Positions 6,558 through 9,237 of a stretch of DNA of 9,237 bases are shown here, one piece after another. The notes under the pieces were generated by a model, which saw only the letters and a list, made by a program, of their open reading frames with translations, searched no databases and was not told the origin of the DNA. Source of the DNA: Betaproteobacteria bacterium (GTDB lineage: Bacteria; Pseudomonadota; Gammaproteobacteria; Burkholderiales; Burkholderiaceae_C); NCBI GenBank assembly GCA_009922295.1, contig RFWA01000082.1, forward strand, positions 1 through 9,237, given 5' to 3'. The position numbers and the translations under genes were made by a program. Within the stretch, counting starts at the first letter, position 1. Each line of letters starts with the position of its first letter.

Positions 6558-6574
6558 CTAGGGGTTTCCCCAAG
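6558..6574. promoter_or_regulatory. GGGG-TTT-CCCC palindrome, candidate operator
   Basis: CTAGGGGTTTCCCCAAG is a 17-bp near-perfect palindrome: GGGG and CCCC arms around TTT, extended by CT/AG with one mismatch. It lies between the divergent genes, about 69 bp from the binding-protein start and about 110 bp from the flavoprotein start. Its symmetry and position suit a dimeric transcription factor acting on one or both promoters. No regulator gene is in the window, so the partner is unknown. Confidence 0.45.
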
Positions 6575-6621
6575 TAAATGCCGCTGATTTAAGCGTGTCC
6601 CGAGCGATCGGTGGCGCGAGT

Positions 6622-6658
6622 TTTCTGCTGCAAATTTGACATGGCAGTGCCGCAGAAA
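6622..6658. repeat. Inverted repeat around the flavoprotein promoter
   Basis: TTTCTGC at 6622-6628 and GCAGAAA at 6652-6658 are exact reverse complements separated by 23 bp. The repeat encloses the TTGACA at 6636-6641, and the right arm abuts the proposed -10. AAATTT also occurs at 6632-6637 and again at 6656-6661. The placement fits a repressor or activator binding site over the promoter. Confidence 0.4.
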
Positions 6659-6664
6659 TTTACT
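6636..6664 (+). promoter_or_regulatory. Candidate sigma-70 promoter for the flavoprotein gene
   Basis: A consensus -35 hexamer TTGACA is at 6636-6641. At 17-bp spacing the -10 is TTTACT (6659-6664), only half matching TATAAT. Transcription would start near 6671, giving a leader of about 14 nt before the ATG at 6685. The poor -10 suggests a need for an activator. Confidence 0.4.
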
Positions 6665-6684
6665 CTTGTTACAAGGTCTCCAGC

Positions 6685-8322
6685 ATGGCAGAAAAGGCCG
6701 TCATCATCGTTGGCGCAGGTATTGGCGGCATGACCGCTGCGATCATGGCCGCCCAGTGCGGCTTGAAAGTTGCACTGATCGAAAAGGGCGAGAAGGTCGG
6801 TGGCGCTGCCGCTTACTCCGGCGGACAAGTGTGGGTGGGGGCCAACCACGTGGCTCAGCGCCACGGTCTGCTGGACTCGATTGAGGACACACTCGCGTAT
6901 GTGCAAGCGGCGGCTGGCCGCGATGCTGCCAGCGTCGATGCGGCGCTATCCGAGCGCTGGCTCCGGGGTGCTGGCGATGCAGCACAGTGGCTTGAGCAAA
7001 TGGGCGTCATCCAGTGGGAGCTGATACCCGACTACCCGGATTACTACTACCCCACGCTTCCAGGATCGCGGGCTGCTGGCCGGTACATTACCGGCGCGCC
7101 CTTTGACGGCCAACTGCTTGGCAAGGCCCTGGCCAGCCTGCATGTGAGTCCGCACTTCCCGGTCGGGATCACTTACAGCGAAATGTTCGAATGGGGCGGC
7201 ATGTCAAGCAAGTCCCGCTGGGACTGGGACCTGGTGGCTCGTCGCCGATCACAGGATATGCTCACGTTCGGGACCGGCATTGCGGCTGCGCTGTTCAAGG
7301 GTGTGTTGGATCGGTCTGTTGACCTTCGCTTGCAACATGCGGCAGTGGCCTTGTTGTCCGCCAATGGTCGAGTCACAGGAGTGCGCTGCAGCAGCCCACA
7401 AGGTGTGGTGGAACTGGAGGGCGCCGTCATCCTGGCCACCGGCGCTCATGATTGGTCACCCGAGTATTCCGCGCGATTCACCGGCATTCCGCCCGAAGAC
7501 GGTGGTAGCGTAACGCCCAGCACCATCTCGGGTGACGCAATGACTCTTGTGGCCCCCCTAGGCGCTGCAATGGCTGCCCTGCCTGCTTGGGCAGCCCCTG
7601 TGCTGCCAGGCTACCGCTTGGCGGATCCCGCCTTTGAGGGCGATACGGGATACCGCGCCTGCTTTGAGCATTGCCTGCCGCATTGTTTTCTGGTCAATCG
7701 GCAAGGGCAACGTTTTTGCGACGACTCCTTCCATTCAGCCATCGTCGCCGAGGCCCTAAAGCACAACGTGGATGGCATGCCGGACAACCTGCCAATTTTC
7801 ATGATCTGGGACAGCAGGCATCATGCCAAGTATGGGCTCGGACGAACCATGCCCGGCGGCGCATACCCACCCGGACTGGTCAGCAGTGCCTCAACGCTCG
7901 AGGGGCTGGCAATTGCCCTGGGCATCAACGCAGTGGGACTGGAAGCCAGCGCGGCGCGTTTCAACGCAATGGCCAAAGACGGTGTGGACATCGATTTCGG
8001 CCGCGGATCTAACCTCTCGGTACGTCGTTTTCGCGGCGACTGGCACATGCCTCTCAACCCGAACATGGGGCCAGTGGACGAGGCGCCGTTCCATGGCATG
8101 CGCTTGCGACTGCTCAATACCGGCATTGCGGCCGGTGGCGTCTGTGCGGATCTCAATGGTCAAGTGCGGCGAGCCGACGGTGGTGTGATCGAAGGGCTGT
8201 ATGTCGTGGGTGAAAGCTCAGCGCGGGCCGCCGCCGGCGTGGGTTACAACAGTGGCTACAGCTTGAGCCGGGCCATGGCGTTTGGCTGGCTCGCCGCGAG
8301 GCACGTCGGCGGCCTGGTCTAG
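6685..8322 (+). CDS. FAD-dependent dehydrogenase, fumarate reductase / 3-ketosteroid-delta1-dehydrogenase fold
   Basis: The 545-aa product is an FAD_binding_2 family flavoprotein. The N-terminus has the dinucleotide motif GAGIGG (residues 10-15) and E33 (LIEKG) to hold the adenosine ribose, followed by VGGAAAYSGG (38-47). ATG at 251-253 is the second FAD contact. Near the C-terminus NTGIAAGGV (478-486), GLYVVGE (504-510) and the final YNSGYSLSRA helix complete the FAD site. The stretch DYPDYYYPTLPGS (residues 116-128) resembles the start of the catalytic domain in 3-ketosteroid dehydrogenases. The family inserts or reduces a C=C bond next to a carbonyl or carboxylate; a steroid substrate is not implied. 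There is no signal peptide or haem motif, so it is probably cytoplasmic. AAGG at 6673-6676 lies 8 nt before the ATG. It is divergent from the binding-protein gene and followed by a hairpin before livH. Confidence 0.9.
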   Translation: MAEKAVIIVGAGIGGMTAAIMAAQCGLKVALIEKGEKVGGAAAYSGGQVWVGANHVAQRHGLLDSIEDTLAYVQAAAGRDAASVDAALSERWLRGAGDAAQWLEQMGVIQWELIPDYPDYYYPTLPGSRAAGRYITGAPFDGQLLGKALASLHVSPHFPVGITYSEMFEWGGMSSKSRWDWDLVARRRSQDMLTFGTGIAAALFKGVLDRSVDLRLQHAAVALLSANGRVTGVRCSSPQGVVELEGAVILATGAHDWSPEYSARFTGIPPEDGGSVTPSTISGDAMTLVAPLGAAMAALPAWAAPVLPGYRLADPAFEGDTGYRACFEHCLPHCFLVNRQGQRFCDDSFHSAIVAEALKHNVDGMPDNLPIFMIWDSRHHAKYGLGRTMPGGAYPPGLVSSASTLEGLAIALGINAVGLEASAARFNAMAKDGVDIDFGRGSNLSVRRFRGDWHMPLNPNMGPVDEAPFHGMRLRLLNTGIAAGGVCADLNGQVRRADGGVIEGLYVVGESSARAAAGVGYNSGYSLSRAMAFGWLAARHVGGLV

Positions 8323-8323
8323 G

Positions 8324-8338
8324 GATATCCCTTATGAA
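8324..8338. repeat. 15-bp inverted repeat, right copy, with GGGATATCCC palindrome
   Basis: GATATCCCTTATGAA on the plus strand repeats the binding-protein start region (6485-6499) in inverted orientation. It overlaps a perfect 10-bp palindrome GGGATATCCC at 8322-8331, directly after the flavoprotein stop. The corresponding site upstream of the binding protein is imperfect (GGGATATCTCC). It may be a shared operator overlapping a ribosome binding site, or a rearrangement scar. Confidence 0.55.
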
Positions 8339-8522
8339 TACCCAACATGAAAACTTGACCATTCGGCTACAGTTGCGCCTGCGGCACCCGCAGGCCTTTT
8401 GTCTGCACAGGGGTAGCGAACCACCAAGCTCTAAACGATTGATTTCCACAGCCCACCTCACACCCTCGACCGTCGTGCCCAACTTGCGCGCAGGATGGCT
8501 GCCATCAAGCAGGTCTGACTGA
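8334..8522 (+). CDS. Doubtful 62-codon ORF or leader upstream of livH
   Basis: An ATG at 8334 with GGGAT 7 nt upstream opens a 62-codon frame that ends at 8522, one base before the livH ATG. The product is basic and matches no family I know. Points in favour are the repeated start-codon context shared with the binding protein and the tight junction with livH, whose own Shine-Dalgarno site is poor, which suggests translational coupling. Points against are low-complexity, protein-unlike composition and a terminator-like hairpin inside the frame. Its beginning, MNTQHENLT, faintly resembles the first dioxygenase's MNTTQENTT, so it may instead be a gene remnant. Codons 8-16 contain four leucines. 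Confidence 0.25.
   Translation: MNTQHENLTIRLQLRLRHPQAFCLHRGSEPPSSKRLISTAHLTPSTVVPNLRAGWLPSSRSD
8377..8400 (+). terminator. Candidate rho-independent terminator after the flavoprotein gene
   Basis: GCCTGCGG (8377-8384) pairs perfectly with CCGCAGGC (8388-8395) around a 3-nt CAC loop and is followed by CTTTT. The 8-bp GC-rich stem is strong, but the T-run is short (four), so termination may be partial. It lies about 55 nt after the flavoprotein stop and about 125 nt before livH. Confidence 0.5.
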
Positions 8523-8523
8523 G

Positions 8524-9237
8524 ATGCTGGCCCAACAATTGCTCAATGGTCTGGTTGTAGGCGGCGTGTATGCGCTGTTCGCCCTCGGCTTTACCTTGGT
8601 GTTTGGTATCCATCACCTGATGAATTTGGCCCATGGTGCTGTGTTCATGACCGGGGCCTTCGTCGCCTTGTACGCTGTACTCGCCGGTCTGCCGCTGTGG
8701 CTGGGTTTTTTGCTCGCTGTCATCGTTTGCGGACTGTTGTCGGTGCTGATTGAGATCACAGCATTCCGACCATTGCGCAAGTCTGGAGAAGCCGAATTCG
8801 GAGCCATTGTCTCCACGCTTGGCGCCGACCTGATCATCATGACGTTTGCGCAAAAGCTTTCGGCCAGCGATGTGCTTCGATTCCCCTTCGAAACCTTTCC
8901 TGTGCGCATCTTCGAAATCGCCGGACTTCGCGTGTCGTTGCTGCAGATGTTTATGTCAGTCAGCGCCTTCTTGCTGATGCTGGTGCTCACCTACTACCTC
9001 TACCGCACCCCTCTCGGAACCAGGGTTCGATCAGTCTCCGGCAATGAGCGCGCAGCGGTGTTGTCCGGCGTCAATCCCAATGTGGTTTATTTCCAGACCT
9101 TTTTCCTGTCGGGTGCGCTGGCCGGCGCCTCGGGCGTCTTGATTGGCCTGGCGTTCAATTCAATCCAGTACACCATGGGGGAGCCCTTTCTGCTGCGTGG
9201 CTTCGTGGTCATTGTGCTGGGCGGCATGGGCAGCATT
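8524..9237 (+). CDS. livH: LivH-type branched-chain amino acid ABC transporter permease, partial
   Basis: The open frame runs to the window edge (238 codons; LivH proteins are about 290 aa, so some 50 residues are missing). The N-terminus LLNGLVVGGVYALFALGFTL, followed by IHHLMNLAHGA, is the LivH signature. Hydrophobic segments lie near residues 5-28, 36-54, 57-80, 135-160, 188-212 and 222-238. The cytoplasmic coupling loop is TRVRSVSGNERAAVLSGVN (about 168-186). It forms the inner-membrane channel with LivM, and livM, livG and livF probably follow to the right. The ATG at 8524 lacks a good Shine-Dalgarno site (AGG at 8511-8513, 10 nt away) and lies 1 nt after the stop of a 62-codon ORF. No clear promoter is seen in 8401-8523. 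It is the natural partner of the binding protein at 5362-6489, although that gene is on the other strand. Confidence 0.93.
   Translation, partial: MLAQQLLNGLVVGGVYALFALGFTLVFGIHHLMNLAHGAVFMTGAFVALYAVLAGLPLWLGFLLAVIVCGLLSVLIEITAFRPLRKSGEAEFGAIVSTLGADLIIMTFAQKLSASDVLRFPFETFPVRIFEIAGLRVSLLQMFMSVSAFLLMLVLTYYLYRTPLGTRVRSVSGNERAAVLSGVNPNVVYFQTFFLSGALAGASGVLIGLAFNSIQYTMGEPFLLRGFVVIVLGGMGSI

Noticed and set aside
8355..8383. TTGACC at 8355-8360 as the -35 of a livH promoter
   Set aside because: At 16-18 bp spacing the sequence is GC-rich (near CCTGCG) with no resemblance to a -10 element, and it lies within the hairpin arm.
8458..8990. Minus-strand open frames over the start of livH
   Set aside because: They overlap the LivH signature region on the other strand, and their translations are low-complexity, Ser/Gln/Asn-rich and unlike real proteins.

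Overview
The window reads as part of an accessory catabolic region in a moderately GC-rich proteobacterium. Base composition, Shine-Dalgarno sites, tight operon spacing and several branched-chain-amino-acid-type (Liv) ABC transporter parts suggest a betaproteobacterium of the Burkholderiales/Comamonadaceae kind; this placement is inference, as no marker gene is present. Both ends cut through genes: the C-terminus of a LivF ATPase at 1-135 and the N-terminal ~238 residues of a LivH permease at 8524-9237.

Left block (1-5348, all + strand, gaps of 2-101 nt): livF end, a class II aldolase/adducin-family protein, two tandem paralogous Fe(II)/2-oxoglutarate dioxygenases of the TauD/TfdA family, an alpha/beta hydrolase resembling fluoroacetate/haloacetate dehalogenase, a short-chain dehydrogenase/reductase, and an unrecognised 276-aa protein made of two copies of a ~96-residue domain. 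The spacing suggests one operon, possibly with a second transcription start in the 101-nt gap before the second dioxygenase.

Middle (5362-6489, - strand): a periplasmic Liv-type substrate-binding protein, convergent with the left block (13-nt gap) and divergent from the next gene. The 195-nt divergent intergenic region 6490-6684 holds several inverted repeats and a candidate sigma-70 promoter.

Right block (6685-9237, + strand): a 545-aa FAD-dependent dehydrogenase of the fumarate reductase / 3-ketosteroid-delta1-dehydrogenase fold, a 201-nt spacer with a GC-rich hairpin and a doubtful 62-codon ORF, then livH.

Taken together, the binding protein and flanking transporter genes would import an organic acid, and the enzymes (oxygenation, hydrolysis, dehydrogenation, aldolase-type C-C chemistry) would degrade it. 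The substrate cannot be read from sequence. Points most worth a second look are the duplicated-domain orphan protein, active-site substitutions in the aldolase-like, dehalogenase-like and SDR proteins, the tandem dioxygenases, and a 15-bp inverted repeat covering the start codons on both sides of the flavoprotein gene. No tRNA, rRNA, CRISPR array, insertion sequence or transcriptional regulator gene was seen.
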